A stretch of DNA of 64,000 bases from Deltaproteobacteria bacterium (GTDB taxonomy: Bacteria; Desulfobacterota; Desulfarculia; JACQYL01). The notes beneath the pieces were generated by a model, which was not told the origin of the DNA, ran no database searches, and saw only the letters and a list, made by a program, of their open reading frames with translations. Positions 35,091 to 46,540 of this stretch are shown piece by piece. The position numbers and the translations under genes were made by a program. The stretch lies in the NCBI GenBank assembly GCA_016208165.1, contig JACQYL010000032.1, positions 38,263-102,262 on the forward strand. Direction: 5' to 3'. Positions within the stretch are counted from its first letter, which is position 1. Each line of letters starts with the position of its first letter.

Positions 35091-36464
35091 CTAAAAAGGC
35101 AGCTTTTGCTTGCCATGCGACTCCAAACAGATGTCCGCCAAAAGGTCCACAAGCTCCCCTTTAGGGTCGGGAGCACCCGTTTTCAGCGCAATGTCCGTGT
35201 CCAGCACACGACCGAGGGCGAACACAAGTTCATCTTCCGTAAAATTGTCTGCATACTCGATGAGTTTGAAAATGCCGTAAGGCGCCATCTGTCCGATCAC
35301 CTCCTTATCCGCGTCGTCGAGTTGCTTGTGCATCTCGCGCTGGAACTGATTATAGGTCACCCTGCCCTGATGAAAGCGGCCTTTTGCCCAGAGCAGCCGT
35401 CTTACCTCATCCCCGATCACCTTCAGAACAGCCAATGGAAAGAATCCCTGGTCCCATAATTTCTCGAGTACCAGACAAGACCGCCCGAAATCCCTGTTGG
35501 CCAGAGTGTCCATGACCTCGTAAACGGCCTCTTCGCGACTCGAACAGACGACCGCTTCCACATCCCCTAACTCTATGATCTTACGATCCCCTACATAGGT
35601 AATCAATTTCTCCAGCTCAGAGCCGATCTGGCGCAGATCGACTCCCGCATACTCCAGAAAGCGCTTGTGTGCGTCCGGGCTTAGTTTTTTCCCCGCCTCC
35701 AGCAATTGCTCGCGCAATTGCTGCACAATCAGCTCCTGTTTCTGGTCCTTCGCCTTTTTGGAATCTCCCTCGCCCACCGAACAGTCCACAACGAGCCCGA
35801 CTTTTTCAAGAAGCTTGAAAAGACGCTTTCGTCGATCCACCACGTTCGCCGACAGAACCAGGACGTTCTTGCCGGCAAAGCCCCGGTCCAAGGCCGCATC
35901 GAGGATATCGTCCGACACTTCGGCGATGCTCCGGGACATCCCCTGATCAAGCCCATGCTCCACAAGCCTCTTGATCATGGCTGCGTCCTCGGAGGTCCTT
36001 TGGAGCCCAAACGCGGCCTCCCACTGGACGTCATCCATTTCAAGAAGAAAGCCGACGCCGGTTTCCTCCGCGCCTAATCTTACGGAAGCACACATGCGCT
36101 GCAATGACTTCAGCGCTTCGGACAGGCTGCCTTTCTGATAGTATGATCGGGCCTCGGATAACAGGTCTTTGGCCGTAATCCTGGAATGAAACACCCGTGT
36201 ATTCTTGACCAGGACGACTTTGGATCCGGTAAGTAACGGAAAAGAATTGAGAAAGTGGACCGTGTCCGCAACGTTTTCCCGATCCCCGTCGATGACGACA
36301 AGATTGAACGCCCGTTGTTCCTCTGTCAGAAGCACATCCAGCAGGGCATCCACCGCGCGATTTGTCAGGTATTCCTGTCCGAACAACAGATAAACCGGCC
36401 AATAGTGGCCTTTTGTCAGGCCTTCGAGGACCTTGGCGAGTTCTTTGCATTGGATCGTGGGCAC
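35091..36464 (-). CDS. holA: DNA polymerase III delta subunit
   Basis: Clamp-loader delta subunit; opens the beta clamp. 457 residues with GTG 36464 as start, which follows the preceding gene's stop by 17 nt and gives the natural N-terminus PTIQCKELAKVLEGL; the longer TTG frame would overlap by 40 nt. N-terminal PVYLLFGQEYLTNRAVDALL and VVIDGD are the AAA-like fold; the C-terminal collar has LEKLWDQGFFPLAVLKVIGDEVRRLL. About 110-120 residues longer than the usual ~340, with the extra length at ~80-200. Confidence 0.8.
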   Translation of the reverse strand: MPTIQCKELAKVLEGLTKGHYWPVYLLFGQEYLTNRAVDALLDVLLTEEQRAFNLVVIDGDRENVADTVHFLNSFPLLTGSKVVLVKNTRVFHSRITAKDLLSEARSYYQKGSLSEALKSLQRMCASVRLGAEETGVGFLLEMDDVQWEAAFGLQRTSEDAAMIKRLVEHGLDQGMSRSIAEVSDDILDAALDRGFAGKNVLVLSANVVDRRKRLFKLLEKVGLVVDCSVGEGDSKKAKDQKQELIVQQLREQLLEAGKKLSPDAHKRFLEYAGVDLRQIGSELEKLITYVGDRKIIELGDVEAVVCSSREEAVYEVMDTLANRDFGRSCLVLEKLWDQGFFPLAVLKVIGDEVRRLLWAKGRFHQGRVTYNQFQREMHKQLDDADKEVIGQMAPYGIFKLIEYADNFTEDELVFALGRVLDTDIALKTGAPDPKGELVDLLADICLESHGKQKLPF

Positions 36465-36481
36465 GTACTGTTTTACTCGTA

Positions 36482-37255
36482 CTAGATGTACGCCTCCGTA
36501 CTGGGACGATCTTGCGAACAAACATGTATCGCCGTTTTTGTAGATTTGGCCTTCAAGACGCCGCCGACCGCCGACACCGCTTTGTCCGCCAAATTGTTGG
36601 CTTCGCTCAAATGGGCCAAAAACACGTGTCTCAAATCCAAGTGGTCCAGGTCCGCCAGCAATTCGGCTGCCTGGTCGTTGGATAAGTGTCCTAGCCGGCT
36701 TAGGATTCGCTGCTTTAACGGTTCGGGATACGGACCCAGCCGGAGCATTTCTCGGTCATGGTTGGTCTCGAGGATAAGTGCGTGGCAGTTTCGCAGACAA
36801 TTCCGTGTGAGCGCACTCGCAAAACCGAGGTCCGTGGCCAACCCAAGTTTAACGTTGCCATTGGACACCGTAAAGTTCACCGGGTCAACCGCATCGTGTG
36901 AAGAAGCGTAAGGGCGAATCGTAAGATCCCCAACCTTGAAAGAAACACCGTCTCGAAAGAAATGAACATGCTCCACTTGCTTGAGCATCGAGGATGCCGC
37001 ATGGTAGGTCGGCTCAGTAATGTACACGGGCAGTTCGTGCTGTCTGGAAAGCACCCCCACGCCCTTCACGTGGTCGGCATGCTCGTGGGTCACAATGAGC
37101 GCCGACAGTTGGCCGGGGTGAGCACCTATGCATAGAAGACGTTGTCGGATCTCCTTGCCCGACAGACCGGCGTCAATCAATATGCTGGTGCGTTCGGACT
37201 CGATAAAAACGCTGTTTCCCTTGCTCCCACTGGCGAGTACGCAAATGCGTATCAT
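36482..37255 (-). CDS. MBL-fold metallohydrolase, YycJ/WalJ-like
   Basis: 257 residues. LASGSKGNSVFIE starts the fold, VTHEHADHVKG is the HxHxDH motif, SSHDAVDPV, LATDLG and the C-terminal LSRLGHLSNDQAAELL with HLSEANN match the YycJ subfamily, putative 5' exonucleases of the MBL superfamily. Metal-dependent hydrolase in the cytoplasm. Precedes holA closely; likely co-transcribed. Confidence 0.87.
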   Translation of the reverse strand: MIRICVLASGSKGNSVFIESERTSILIDAGLSGKEIRQRLLCIGAHPGQLSALIVTHEHADHVKGVGVLSRQHELPVYITEPTYHAASSMLKQVEHVHFFRDGVSFKVGDLTIRPYASSHDAVDPVNFTVSNGNVKLGLATDLGFASALTRNCLRNCHALILETNHDREMLRLGPYPEPLKQRILSRLGHLSNDQAAELLADLDHLDLRHVFLAHLSEANNLADKAVSAVGGVLKAKSTKTAIHVCSQDRPSTEAYI

Positions 37256-37333
37256 TTAGCGTCCTTCGACAACAACAGGTTTTCGCGACCAGGCTGAACT
37301 CGGTCGATTTGGGCCTCGGCCTCTCGAAGACCG

Positions 37334-38587
37334 TCAGGAAGGAAAGACCGAAATTCTGTCTACAGGCCCGAGGGTGACTAAGGATACTTTGGTGGGGTCT
37401 AAACGCCGACCGGCCAGTTCGATGAGGCCGTCAAGCGTAACAGCGTCGATGCGTCGCTCGATTTCCTGATACGAAATGAATCTCCTGAAAGAGATTTCAT
37501 TCTTGGCCAGTCTCATCATACGATTTTCCACGTTTTCCGCATTTAGCAGGATACTTCCCTTGAGGTAGTTCTTGGACGATTCCAGATCATCCTCGGTCAG
37601 GTCTCCGGATCGCAAGCGGGCAAACTCTCTGGCGGTGAGTTCCAGGGTTTCATCCAGCGATTCGGGTCCCACTCCGATGTAGACGCCCAGCATTCCGGCG
37701 TCTTCATAAAAATTGAGATACGAATAGACGGTATAGGCCAAACCGCGCTTTTCCCGAATTTCTTGGAACAATCGGGAACTCATGTTGCCGCCCAGAATAA
37801 TGTTGAGCAGGGTGTCCGCGAATCGCGATTGGCTCGTGGCGCTCGGTCCCGGGGTTCCCAGGCACACGTGGACCTGCTCGATGTCTTTGTATACGAACGT
37901 CTCTTTCTTGCTGTTCTCAGGAGAAGTTCGCTTGTTCCGGAAAGACGTATCATGAAAGGACGAGAGTTCCTTATCCAAGAGATCCAGAAGACCCTCGTGC
38001 TCGACATTACCCGCCGCGGAAACAATGATTCTGGATGGCGCGTAGGACTTGCGAACATAGTCGAGGATTCCGTGTCTATTCATCCGCTCTATATGTCTCC
38101 GGCTGCCGAGTATGGAACGGCCGAGGGGGTTGCCCTCCCAAAAGGCTTCCCCGAACAGAACGTGAACGTAATCTTCCGGGGAATCCTCGATCATGTTGAT
38201 TTCCTGCAGAACGACCGCCTTTTCGAGCTCTAGATCTTCCGGGTCAAACCTGGACCGCATGAAGATATCAAGGAGCAGGCCAACGACATGTTCCAGGTGA
38301 GTGTCCAACACTTTGGCGTGGAAGCAGGTGTGTTCCTTTGCCGTATAAGCGTTTGAATTTCCGCCTATCGTGTCGAACTCCTTGGCGATTTGAAAGGCCG
38401 ATCGAGTGTCGGTGCCTTTAAATACCATGTGTTCGAGAAGATGAGTCACACCCTGTTCCGATTCCTCCTCATCTCTCGATCCGACTTCCAGCCAGATCCC
38501 CACTGCCACCGAACGAAACATGGGGATCTTTTCCGTGATCACGCGGACGCCGTTTTCCAAAACGGTTTTGCGGTAGCTGCTCTCCAT
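37334..38587 (-). CDS. M16 family zinc peptidase (processing-peptidase-like)
   Basis: 417 residues with the inverted zinc motif HLLEH (His49, Glu52, His53) and downstream Glu in LEKAVVLQEINMIED. The second half has the inactive M16 repeat with RGLAYTVYSYL (Arg-Tyr substrate pair). Resembles YmxG/PqqL-type proteins commonly encoded after pnp. Starts 3 nt after the pnp stop. Function is likely degradation of short peptides. Confidence 0.9.
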   Translation of the reverse strand: MESSYRKTVLENGVRVITEKIPMFRSVAVGIWLEVGSRDEEESEQGVTHLLEHMVFKGTDTRSAFQIAKEFDTIGGNSNAYTAKEHTCFHAKVLDTHLEHVVGLLLDIFMRSRFDPEDLELEKAVVLQEINMIEDSPEDYVHVLFGEAFWEGNPLGRSILGSRRHIERMNRHGILDYVRKSYAPSRIIVSAAGNVEHEGLLDLLDKELSSFHDTSFRNKRTSPENSKKETFVYKDIEQVHVCLGTPGPSATSQSRFADTLLNIILGGNMSSRLFQEIREKRGLAYTVYSYLNFYEDAGMLGVYIGVGPESLDETLELTAREFARLRSGDLTEDDLESSKNYLKGSILLNAENVENRMMRLAKNEISFRRFISYQEIERRIDAVTLDGLIELAGRRLDPTKVSLVTLGPVDRISVFPS

Positions 38588-38589
38588 GG

Positions 38590-40692
38590 CTACCGTTTGC
38601 CGCCGCCTGCCGGCAAAGCGTCCTTTCGGCTGAGTCGAACCTTGCCTTGCTGGTCTATGTTGATGACTTTTACAGGGATGCGGTCTCCCTCATTCACCAC
38701 GTCTCTGACGGTTTTGACGCGTTCGGTGTCCAGCTGAGAGATATGCACGAGGCCTTCGACCCCGGGCAGGATCTCAACAAAAGCCCCAAAGTCTGTTATC
38801 CGTTTTACAATGCCTTCGTAAAACTCCCCAATTTCCGCTTCACGCACGATCGATTTAATGGCCTCGATCGCTTTCTGCGCCGTCTCTTCGTCGGGAGAAG
38901 CGATCTTGACCAGACCGCTGTCGTCTATATCGATACGCAGCACCCCGGACTCGCTCGTGAGCGCTTTGATGGTCTTTCCACCGGGTCCGATGACGTCCCG
39001 AATCTTCTCCGGTCTGACCTGATAGGTAACGATACGCGGAGCGAAGGTTGAAAGGACCGGTCTGGCTTCAGGCAGGACTCGGGCCATGCTATCCAGAATA
39101 TGCAGCCGTCCTTCACGAGCCTGCTCCAACGCTTTCCCCACGATCTCGCGATCGATTCCGGCAATCTTTATATCCATCTGAATGGCTGCGATTCCGTCGC
39201 GTGTTCCCGCCACCTTGAAGTCCATGTCACCCAGATGATCTTCATCCCCTATGATGTCGGTCAAAATGGCGGACCGCTCGCCTTCCTTAATCAGCCCCAT
39301 GGCAATACCCGCAACGGGCGCCGAGATGGGTATTCCGGCGTCCATCAAGGCCAAGGAGCCCGCGCATACCGTCGCCATGGAGGAGGACCCGTTCGATTCG
39401 AGAATTTCCGACACCACCCGAATGGTGTAGGGAAATTCTTCATTCGAGGGCAGGACTTTGGACAGAGCACGTTCTGCCAACGCACCGTGTCCGATTTCCC
39501 TGCGTCCCGGTCCCCGCAGCATACGGGCTTCACCTACGGAATAGGGAGGGAAGTTATAATGTAGAAGGAAGGACTTAAAGGAATTGCCCATTAACGACTC
39601 GATACGCTGCTCGTCCGAAGTCGTTCCCAGGGTGGCTATGCCCAGAGCCTGGGTCTCACCGCGGGTGAATAAGGCGGATCCATGGGTTCTCGGCAATACG
39701 CCCGCCTCGCAAGTAATAGGTCGAACGGTTCGAAGGTCTCGTCCGTCAATCCTTCGTCCCTCATCAAGGATCATTCGGCGCATGGTTGCCTTCTTGATTT
39801 TCTCGAAAGCCTCCAGCACCTCACCGGTCCGCCCCTCGTAGTCCTTCGCCAATTGTTCCCGTAACCCGATTTCGATTTCCCTGATCCGATCCTGCCGCGC
39901 CAGCTTATCCGCAATGGTCACTGCTTTCTTCAAAGAGCTCAGACTCAGCTCTTCCACTCGAGCCCGAAGTGTCTCGTCCGCCGAGGTCGCTTCGACGACC
40001 CGCTTGGGCTTGCCGATCAGCCTGCACAGTTTTTCCTGGCCTGCAATAATGGGCTGCATCGTTTCATGAGCGAACATGATCGCTTCCAGCATATCGTCTT
40101 CCGAGATAAACGCGCCTCCCCCCTCGACCATGACTACCGCGTCCTTCGTACCCGCGACAATGATGTCCAAGTCGCTCTCTTTCAATTCAACCGAGGTGGG
40201 ATTGACGATTAGACGATGATCGACCCTTCCGACGCGAACACCTGCAATCGGGCCTCCGAAAGGAATGTCCGAGATGTGCAACGCTGCGGAAGCCCCGACC
40301 ATGGCCAATACGTCGGGTTCGTTTTCCTGGTCTACGCTCAAAACGGTGGTGATAATCTGGGTTTCAAAACGATAGCCTTTAGGGAAAAGGGGGCGAATGG
40401 GCCGGTCGATCAACCGCGATGTCAGAGTTTCCTTTTCGCTGGGCCGACCCATCTCGCGGCGGAAAAAATTGCCGGGAATGCGTCCGGATGCGTAGGCCAT
40501 CTCGAGATAATCCACGGTGAGCGGCAAAAAGTCGATCCCTTCGCGCTTATCTTTCGTTGACACGGCGGTTGCCAGCACAATGGTGTCTCCAAGCTTCACA
40601 ATGGCAGAGCCACTGGCTTGCTTGGCGACCCTTCCCGTCTCGATCGAGAGCTTCCTGTCAGCCCCCAAGTCGATTTCAATACATTCAGGCAT
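38590..40692 (-). CDS. pnp: Polyribonucleotide nucleotidyltransferase
   Basis: 700 residues, the family's usual length. Two RNase PH domains (residues ~5-215 and ~310-540, with [17 protein letters not shown] [20 protein letters not shown]), an all-alpha linker, KH domain ([15 protein letters not shown]) and S1 domain ([16 protein letters not shown]). Phosphorolytic 3'-5' RNA decay in the cytoplasm. Follows rpsO by 28 nt, the classic arrangement. Confidence 0.98.
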   Translation of the reverse strand: MPECIEIDLGADRKLSIETGRVAKQASGSAIVKLGDTIVLATAVSTKDKREGIDFLPLTVDYLEMAYASGRIPGNFFRREMGRPSEKETLTSRLIDRPIRPLFPKGYRFETQIITTVLSVDQENEPDVLAMVGASAALHISDIPFGGPIAGVRVGRVDHRLIVNPTSVELKESDLDIIVAGTKDAVVMVEGGGAFISEDDMLEAIMFAHETMQPIIAGQEKLCRLIGKPKRVVEATSADETLRARVEELSLSSLKKAVTIADKLARQDRIREIEIGLREQLAKDYEGRTGEVLEAFEKIKKATMRRMILDEGRRIDGRDLRTVRPITCEAGVLPRTHGSALFTRGETQALGIATLGTTSDEQRIESLMGNSFKSFLLHYNFPPYSVGEARMLRGPGRREIGHGALAERALSKVLPSNEEFPYTIRVVSEILESNGSSSMATVCAGSLALMDAGIPISAPVAGIAMGLIKEGERSAILTDIIGDEDHLGDMDFKVAGTRDGIAAIQMDIKIAGIDREIVGKALEQAREGRLHILDSMARVLPEARPVLSTFAPRIVTYQVRPEKIRDVIGPGGKTIKALTSESGVLRIDIDDSGLVKIASPDEETAQKAIEAIKSIVREAEIGEFYEGIVKRITDFGAFVEILPGVEGLVHISQLDTERVKTVRDVVNEGDRIPVKVINIDQQGKVRLSRKDALPAGGGKR

Positions 40693-40720
40693 AATAAATC
40701 CTCACACCGCGCTTCAGAAG

Positions 40721-40990
40721 TTATTTTCGGATGCCAAGCTCCTGAATCAAACCACGGTACCTTTCAATGTCTTTTCGTTTAATGTAATTGAGCAGTTTTC
40801 TCCGTTGTCCCACCAATTTTAGAAGTCCTCTTCGCGAATGGTGATCCTTCTTGTGGACTTTGAAATGCTCGGTCAAATGGTTGATCCGTTCGCTTAATAG
40901 GGCAATCTGAACCTCAGGTGAACCGGTGTCGTGTTCATGAAGCTTAAACTTCTCAATTACCCGTTTTTTCACATCAGCGTTAAAGGCCAC
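40721..40990 (-). CDS. rpsO: 30S ribosomal protein S15
   Basis: 89 residues, standard length. [39 protein letters not shown] and [12 protein letters not shown] are S15 signatures. GTG start with AAGGAA just upstream. Binds 16S rRNA early in small-subunit assembly. Lies between truB and pnp as in most bacteria. Confidence 0.98.
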   Translation of the reverse strand: MAFNADVKKRVIEKFKLHEHDTGSPEVQIALLSERINHLTEHFKVHKKDHHSRRGLLKLVGQRRKLLNYIKRKDIERYRGLIQELGIRK

Positions 40991-41025
40991 TTCCTTTACC
41001 CTCCTCCTATTCGTGCTACGTGCTA

Positions 41026-41988
41026 TTAATTAAACACTCTCAAGGACCGAAGCTTTTCGATCCGTCTGTTTTCTGCGTCGAAAACCGGCGACATGATCGC
41101 CACAAGATCGTCTTCCTCTGATAGTACACGTAAGATAGGGGCGCTCTGTAATCCGGCCACGATCTCTTCGTCCAGGTGAGTCGTCCCGAGCTGGGAACCC
41201 TGTCGTATCCTCTTGGCCAGGCATTCCCGTACCTGAATCGAGGGCATATAGCCCAGCGCCTCGTTTAAGCCGACCAGCAGGCGATCCAGGGCGCCCGAGC
41301 TATAACCGGACTCCAGCTCCTGGAAAGTGACCGCCTTGTCTATCCCGAAACTGCCGCACCGGATCCTTCTCAATTCCGATACATGAGCTCCGCAACCGAG
41401 CATTTGGCCCCACTCCGAGGCCAGGCTCCTCACGTACGTCCCGGACGAACAACGCACCCGGAACGCGACTTTCGGCAATTGAATGTCCAAGACCTCCAGT
41501 TCTTTGACTTCCACCTCCCGGCTGGGCATTTGAACCTTTATCCCTTGCCGGGCCAACTTATAAAGCCGCGTCCCGTTGAGCTTAACGGCCGAGTAAGCGG
41601 GGACCAGTTGAAGCCGTCTGCCCAATAGTCCTTTTCCCGCTTCTTCAACGTCACTGGACCGGACACCATAGACCGAACGCTCCGAAGTCACCTTCCCGGT
41701 AATGTCCAATGTGTCGGTATCGACCCCAAGAGTCATTGCTGCTTCATAGACTTTGTCGCTTTCCAGGAAAAACCGCGACGCCTTGGTCGCCTGGTTCAAA
41801 CAGACGGGCAGAACCCCGGTGGCGAATGGATCCAACGTTCCCGTGTGCCCGGCCTTCTTTACCCGCAGGAGGTTTCTGACCCGGCTTACCGCTTTCTGGG
41901 AACTAATCCCCGCGGGCTTGTCCAGAACAATAAAAGCGTCGGGTCCGACGTTGTCTAAACTAGCTTTGCCCGGTTTCATCTCTTCCAT
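41026..41988 (-). CDS. truB: tRNA pseudouridine(55) synthase
   Basis: 320 residues. [29 protein letters not shown] with the catalytic Asp, and [14 protein letters not shown] are TruB blocks. Makes pseudouridine 55 in tRNA T-loops. The start overlaps the nrnA end by 29 nt; an ATG three codons in (41979) is an alternative. Confidence 0.95.
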   Translation of the reverse strand: MEEMKPGKASLDNVGPDAFIVLDKPAGISSQKAVSRVRNLLRVKKAGHTGTLDPFATGVLPVCLNQATKASRFFLESDKVYEAAMTLGVDTDTLDITGKVTSERSVYGVRSSDVEEAGKGLLGRRLQLVPAYSAVKLNGTRLYKLARQGIKVQMPSREVEVKELEVLDIQLPKVAFRVRCSSGTYVRSLASEWGQMLGCGAHVSELRRIRCGSFGIDKAVTFQELESGYSSGALDRLLVGLNEALGYMPSIQVRECLAKRIRQGSQLGTTHLDEEIVAGLQSAPILRVLSEEDDLVAIMSPVFDAENRRIEKLRSLRVFN

Positions 41989-42946
41989 TCATTCGCGCTG
42001 CGATTTGACTTAGAATTGCATCCCGGTTGGCCTTAATGGAGCCCGGAACCCGGAAACCCGCCGCGTTTCTATGACCGCCACCGCTGAATCCGGCGGCAAC
42101 GGCCGCCGCATTGACATTTCCCGACGTCCTCAGGCTCACCCCCGTCGTGGCGCCCCCATCCACCTCTTTCATGAGAACGGCCATCTCGACACCCGGTATG
42201 GCCCGAACATAATCGATGAAGCCTTCGGAGTCGGCGACACCGGCGGCGCATCCATCGAAATCATCCTTTGTGAGCACCATCAACCCAATCCGTCCTCCGT
42301 TCAACCTCTCGACCGAATCCAGCGCCAGTTTCAAAAGACGAAGACGATTCATCGGCAGATTGAGATACAGTTCTTTCGCCACAAAGGCTGGATCAACACC
42401 AATTCCCACCAATTCCGCAGCCATGAGAAAAGCTTCGCTCGTCGTGTTCCCATACCGAAACGAACCGGTATCCGTGACCAGTCCCGTATAGAGATTCAAA
42501 GCGATATCCGTTTCGATCTCCGCGTCCATCGCCTTGAACAGCTCCAATAGCAAGGCCGTTGTCGCGCAACAACTCGTATCGACAAGGTTCACGACTCCAA
42601 AATTAGTGTTATATAAGTGGTGGTCAATGTTTACAATTACGGGAATCGAGGCAAGTCGGTCGGCCGTCTTGCCCACTCTCGAGATATCCCCGCAGTCGAC
42701 AATGACGGCCGTATCGACATCCTGCACACTTTCCAGGTCGTGCCGTATGCGGTCCACGCTTGGAAGAAATCGAAGGAATTCGGGAACCTCGCTCTCCAGG
42801 TACATGGTCGTTCTCTTGCCCCGGCTCTCCAGAAAGATCCCCATCGCCAGAACGGAACCTACGGCGTCCCCATCCGGATCGACATGGCTGGCAATCAGCA
42901 CATGCTCCGCTTCGGCGATCTTGGAAGCTATCATGTCAAGACTCAT
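41960..42946 (-). CDS. nrnA: DHH-family phosphoesterase (NrnA-like oligoribonuclease/pAp phosphatase)
   Basis: 328 residues. HVDPDGDAVGS (motif I), VIVDCGD, NIDHHLYN (DHH) and the DHHA1 GGGHRNAAGF at the C-terminus are visible. Mn-dependent; degrades nanoRNA and dephosphorylates 3'-phosphoadenosine 5'-phosphate, useful in a sulfate-assimilating or sulfate-reducing cell. Overlaps rbfA by 11 nt. Confidence 0.92.
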   Translation of the reverse strand: MSLDMIASKIAEAEHVLIASHVDPDGDAVGSVLAMGIFLESRGKRTTMYLESEVPEFLRFLPSVDRIRHDLESVQDVDTAVIVDCGDISRVGKTADRLASIPVIVNIDHHLYNTNFGVVNLVDTSCCATTALLLELFKAMDAEIETDIALNLYTGLVTDTGSFRYGNTTSEAFLMAAELVGIGVDPAFVAKELYLNLPMNRLRLLKLALDSVERLNGGRIGLMVLTKDDFDGCAAGVADSEGFIDYVRAIPGVEMAVLMKEVDGGATTGVSLRTSGNVNAAAVAAGFSGGGHRNAAGFRVPGSIKANRDAILSQIAARMNGRDETGQS

Positions 42947-43283
42947 CCTTTATCTCTTTTATCACCCGTTCGATACGATCCGCGTAATCGAACGAGACGT
43001 CATAATCAAAACGAATCTCGGGAACGAATCTCAAGTTCAGCACCTGACCGATCTCTCTTCGAATCATCTTGCCGGCGCTCGAAAGCCCTTCTTCCACGAC
43101 GCTCTTATCCTGATCCAGGCTGGTGTAGTACACCTTCGCCAAACGCAAATCATCCGTCATTTTAACGCCGGTAACGGTGACATTCCTGACGCGGGGATCC
43201 TTCACCTTCTTCAACAGCAAATACGAAATCTCGCGGTGGATAACGTCGGCCACCCGATCGGCGCGTTTGTAGCGAACATTCAT
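42936..43283 (-). CDS. rbfA: Ribosome-binding factor A
   Basis: 115 residues, standard length, type-II KH fold. RVADVIHREISYLLLKKVKDPR, VTVTGVKMTDDLRLAKVYYT and VPEIRFDYDVSFDYADRIE are RbfA blocks. Late 30S maturation factor. Overlaps the DUF503 gene by 4 nt. Confidence 0.96.
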   Translation of the reverse strand: MNVRYKRADRVADVIHREISYLLLKKVKDPRVRNVTVTGVKMTDDLRLAKVYYTSLDQDKSVVEEGLSSAGKMIRREIGQVLNLRFVPEIRFDYDVSFDYADRIERVIKEIKDES

Positions 43284-43567
43284 ACGTGGATGATCTCAAT
43301 ATCGGAGTCTACGAGGTCTCCGAGTTGCATGCTTTCAATATGGTTCAAAATGTTGTCTATGCACGAGTTGACAAAGCTATGGTCATTTCCCACGACGCTG
43401 AACCCCAAAACGGCTCTCCTCCACACATCCTGCAGCTCTATTTCCGCAATCGAGACGTTGAATCGGTTTCGCACTCGCTGAATCAAACTCTTGACCACCT
43501 TCCGCTTGTCTTTCAAAGAATGGTTCTCCGCCATCAGCAGCTCTAAACGACAGACTCCTACGACCAT
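43280..43567 (-). CDS. DUF503 (YlxP-like) protein
   Basis: 95 residues beginning MVVGVCRLELLMAENHSLKD and followed by RKVVKSLIQRVRNRFNVSIAE, the DUF503 signature. Regularly encoded between infB and rbfA; role unproven, probably RNA- or ribosome-linked. Confidence 0.92.
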   Translation of the reverse strand: MVVGVCRLELLMAENHSLKDKRKVVKSLIQRVRNRFNVSIAEIELQDVWRRAVLGFSVVGNDHSFVNSCIDNILNHIESMQLGDLVDSDIEIIHV

Positions 43568-43588
43568 GCGCCGGGCCCCATCAAGCGA

Positions 43589-46540
43589 CTATTCAAGAGT
43601 CGGTTGCACCTCTACCAGGATATAACTCTCCATCACGTCGTCGATCTTAATATCGTTGAAATTCACGACATTAATCCCGCACTCGAGTCCCTGGGCGACT
43701 TCCTTTGCGTCCTCTTTGTACCGTCTCAACGACCCGATATCGCCGTTGAAAACAACCACGCCGTTCCGAAGCACTCTTATTTTGGAACCACGAATAATTT
43801 TTCCGCTGGTCACGTAACATCCGGCCACAGTACCCAATTTGGTTATGTGGAACACTTCGCGCACCACCGCCTGACCCAGCGTTTTTTCCTCATAGGTCGG
43901 TTCGAGCAGGCCTACCATCGCGTCCCTAATGTCGTCGAGCAACTCGTAAATGACGTTGTAAAATCGAATCTCCACCCCTTCTTGTTCGGCTTGATCTCTC
44001 GCCTTGTTCGTGGGCCTGACGTTAAAGCCCACTATGATCGCGTTCGACGCCGCGGCTAACATCACGTCCGACTCCGTTACAGCTCCCGTGCTTGCATGGA
44101 TAATCTGCACAGTCACAACGCGGGTGTCCAAATTGTGGAGCGCATCGACGATGGCCTCGACGGAACCGTGGACGTCGCCTTTCAATACGACATTCAGTTC
44201 CTTTATCTCTCCTTCCTGTATCTGCTGATACAGTTTCTCGAGCGTCATAGCGCCGGATTGAGGCAGCAGAGATTGCCGGATTTCGTCCTGTCGGTGTTCG
44301 CTGATCAGCCTGGCGGTCTTCTCGTCATCCACAACGACGAATTCGTCTCCCGCGTTCGGAACGCCGGACAACCCCTGAACTTCGATGGGAGTCGAAGGAC
44401 CGGCTTCCTTGACGGTCCTACTCTGGTCGTCCATCATGGCGCGGACTCGACCAGCCTGTTTTCCACATACAAAAGCGTCGCCCACACGCAGCGTTCCGGA
44501 CTGCACCAATACGGTGGCCACCGCTCCGCGCCCCTTGTCCAGTCTGGACTCAATGATGGTGCCTTTCGCTTTGGCCGAAGGATCCGCTTTGAGTTCAAGA
44601 ACCTCCGCCTGCAACAAAACGTTTTCCAGCAGGGCGTCAATGCCTTCCCCTGTCTTGGCCGAAACAGGGACGAACATGGTGTCGCCGCCCCATTCCTCGG
44701 GCATAAGGTTATACTCGGCCAACTCGCGCTTTACCCGATCCGGATCCGCTCCGGGTTTGTCGATTTTGTTGACAGCCACCACGATGGGGACTTCTCCGGC
44801 GCGCGCGTGATCAATAGCCTCCTTGGTCTGCTGCTTCATTCCTTCGTCCGCCGCGACAACGAGGATCACGAGGTCCGTAATCTTGGCGCCTCTGGCCCTC
44901 ATTCCGGTAAAGGCCTCATGCCCAGGAGTGTCTAAAAACACTACGTCGCCGGAGTCCAAAGTCACTTTGTAGGCGCCTATATGCTGGGTAATTCCACCAG
45001 CCTCGCCTTCCGTAACGTTGCTTTTTCGAATGTAGTCCAACAAAGAGGTTTTTCCATGATCCACATGGCCCATTACCGTAATAACCGGGGGGCGTGGTTC
45101 CAGATTCTCTTCCTTCGTCTCTACGATGATTTCAAGACGATCCTCAACGTTCGCCTGACGTTCAACCTCGTAGCCGAAGTCCGCGGATACCAGCGCTGCG
45201 GCGTCGAAATCCACAGCCTGGTTTATATTGGCCATCACACCCATTGACAACAGTTTTCGCAGAAGTTCTGCGGCCTTGATCCCCATCTTCTTGGCCAGTT
45301 CCGCGACCATGATGGATTCGCCCATTCGAATCCGCCGCTTGATGGCCTTTGGCACCGTGATGGTCGTCTTCTTTGACTTCCGAACCGCCGGTTTTTGTTT
45401 TTTGGTTCTGCCTTTGGCTTGACTCAGATCATACAGTTCATCTCGTTCCACTATCTCCCTGCGCTTGACCGCTTTCTTGGGCGCTTCCAGTTCAACTTCC
45501 TCTGCCTTAAAGCCTCGTCTGCCCTTTTTCTTCCGGCCCGGTTTCGCCTCCGCAGGAGCTGTTTCCAATGGTATTTCAGGAGGTTTCTCCGCGGCGCCAA
45601 GATCCCCCGAAACCGCTCGTTCCTTGACCGCTGCCTGTTCAGGCGGTCTTTCAGCCGCTATTTCCACCGGCTCCGGCATTCTTATGATCCGCGCAGGCGT
45701 TTCTTTTCTTTTCTTCTTCGGTTTCTTGGCTTTGGGTTTGGGTTTTGCTTTGGGTTTCAGCGCTTCCCCTTCAACGATCTCCGCAGCCTCTACTTCCTCT
45801 CCCACTTGTTCGACCTGTCCCACCCGCGTCCGCTCCCGCATTTCGACCAGCTCAGCTCCCTGCTTTCGATCCGCATGCAATGGTTCTTCCATAACCGGTT
45901 CTATGGCCGGAACGGTTTCAGCTTCAGTTGTCTCTACGAACTTCGGCTCCGGCTCGGCCTCCGTCGGCCTTTCCGACTCGATACCCCCGGCAGGTGATCC
46001 TGCTTTCGCTTCCGGCTCATCGGAAATCCTTTCGGCCTCTTCGACGGGCGTGACTGCTTCCATCGTCGGAGCAGGCGCCTTCTCGGCAGCTTCACGACTC
46101 TTCTCCCCGGCGATCTCGACTTCACCGGCGGATATTTTCTCCACGTAGGGTGCTGTTGGTACAGCAGGCTCGGAGGGCGGCTCGGGAACACCTCCTTCAG
46201 CCGGCATAGCGAGGGGTATAGCCGGTCCCTCTTCAGTTTGGAACTCGGGGGGTTCCGGGATTTCCACCTCCCCTTCCGAGGGCATCGTCTCAGCCCCGGA
46301 TGGTGGAGACGTCACGACCGCCTTCCTGCGACGCCGGATGATTCGGTCGGCCACTCGCTTTTCCTCAACAACCTCGGGCTCGTTATCACCGAATTCCTTC
46401 CGCACACGCTCGACATCTTTTTCTTCGATGGCGCTCATGTGGCTCGATACATCGATTCCGGCGGCAATAAGCCGGTCCAGGAATTCTTTGCTCTCTATGC
46501 CCAGTTCTTTAGCCAACTCGTACACTCTGGTTTTTGGCAT
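43589..46540 (-). CDS. infB: Translation initiation factor IF-2
   Basis: 983 residues. N-terminal IF2_N helix domain ([20 protein letters not shown]), then a long Ala/Pro/Glu/Lys-rich linker (~100-380), a second IF2_N, and the G domain: [30 protein letters not shown]-terminal domains II-IV follow. Delivers fMet-tRNA to the 30S subunit. Its start overlaps ylxR by 32 nt. Confidence 0.98.
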   Translation of the reverse strand: MPKTRVYELAKELGIESKEFLDRLIAAGIDVSSHMSAIEEKDVERVRKEFGDNEPEVVEEKRVADRIIRRRRKAVVTSPPSGAETMPSEGEVEIPEPPEFQTEEGPAIPLAMPAEGGVPEPPSEPAVPTAPYVEKISAGEVEIAGEKSREAAEKAPAPTMEAVTPVEEAERISDEPEAKAGSPAGGIESERPTEAEPEPKFVETTEAETVPAIEPVMEEPLHADRKQGAELVEMRERTRVGQVEQVGEEVEAAEIVEGEALKPKAKPKPKAKKPKKKRKETPARIIRMPEPVEIAAERPPEQAAVKERAVSGDLGAAEKPPEIPLETAPAEAKPGRKKKGRRGFKAEEVELEAPKKAVKRREIVERDELYDLSQAKGRTKKQKPAVRKSKKTTITVPKAIKRRIRMGESIMVAELAKKMGIKAAELLRKLLSMGVMANINQAVDFDAAALVSADFGYEVERQANVEDRLEIIVETKEENLEPRPPVITVMGHVDHGKTSLLDYIRKSNVTEGEAGGITQHIGAYKVTLDSGDVVFLDTPGHEAFTGMRARGAKITDLVILVVAADEGMKQQTKEAIDHARAGEVPIVVAVNKIDKPGADPDRVKRELAEYNLMPEEWGGDTMFVPVSAKTGEGIDALLENVLLQAEVLELKADPSAKAKGTIIESRLDKGRGAVATVLVQSGTLRVGDAFVCGKQAGRVRAMMDDQSRTVKEAGPSTPIEVQGLSGVPNAGDEFVVVDDEKTARLISEHRQDEIRQSLLPQSGAMTLEKLYQQIQEGEIKELNVVLKGDVHGSVEAIVDALHNLDTRVVTVQIIHASTGAVTESDVMLAAASNAIIVGFNVRPTNKARDQAEQEGVEIRFYNVIYELLDDIRDAMVGLLEPTYEEKTLGQAVVREVFHITKLGTVAGCYVTSGKIIRGSKIRVLRNGVVVFNGDIGSLRRYKEDAKEVAQGLECGINVVNFNDIKIDDVMESYILVEVQPTLE

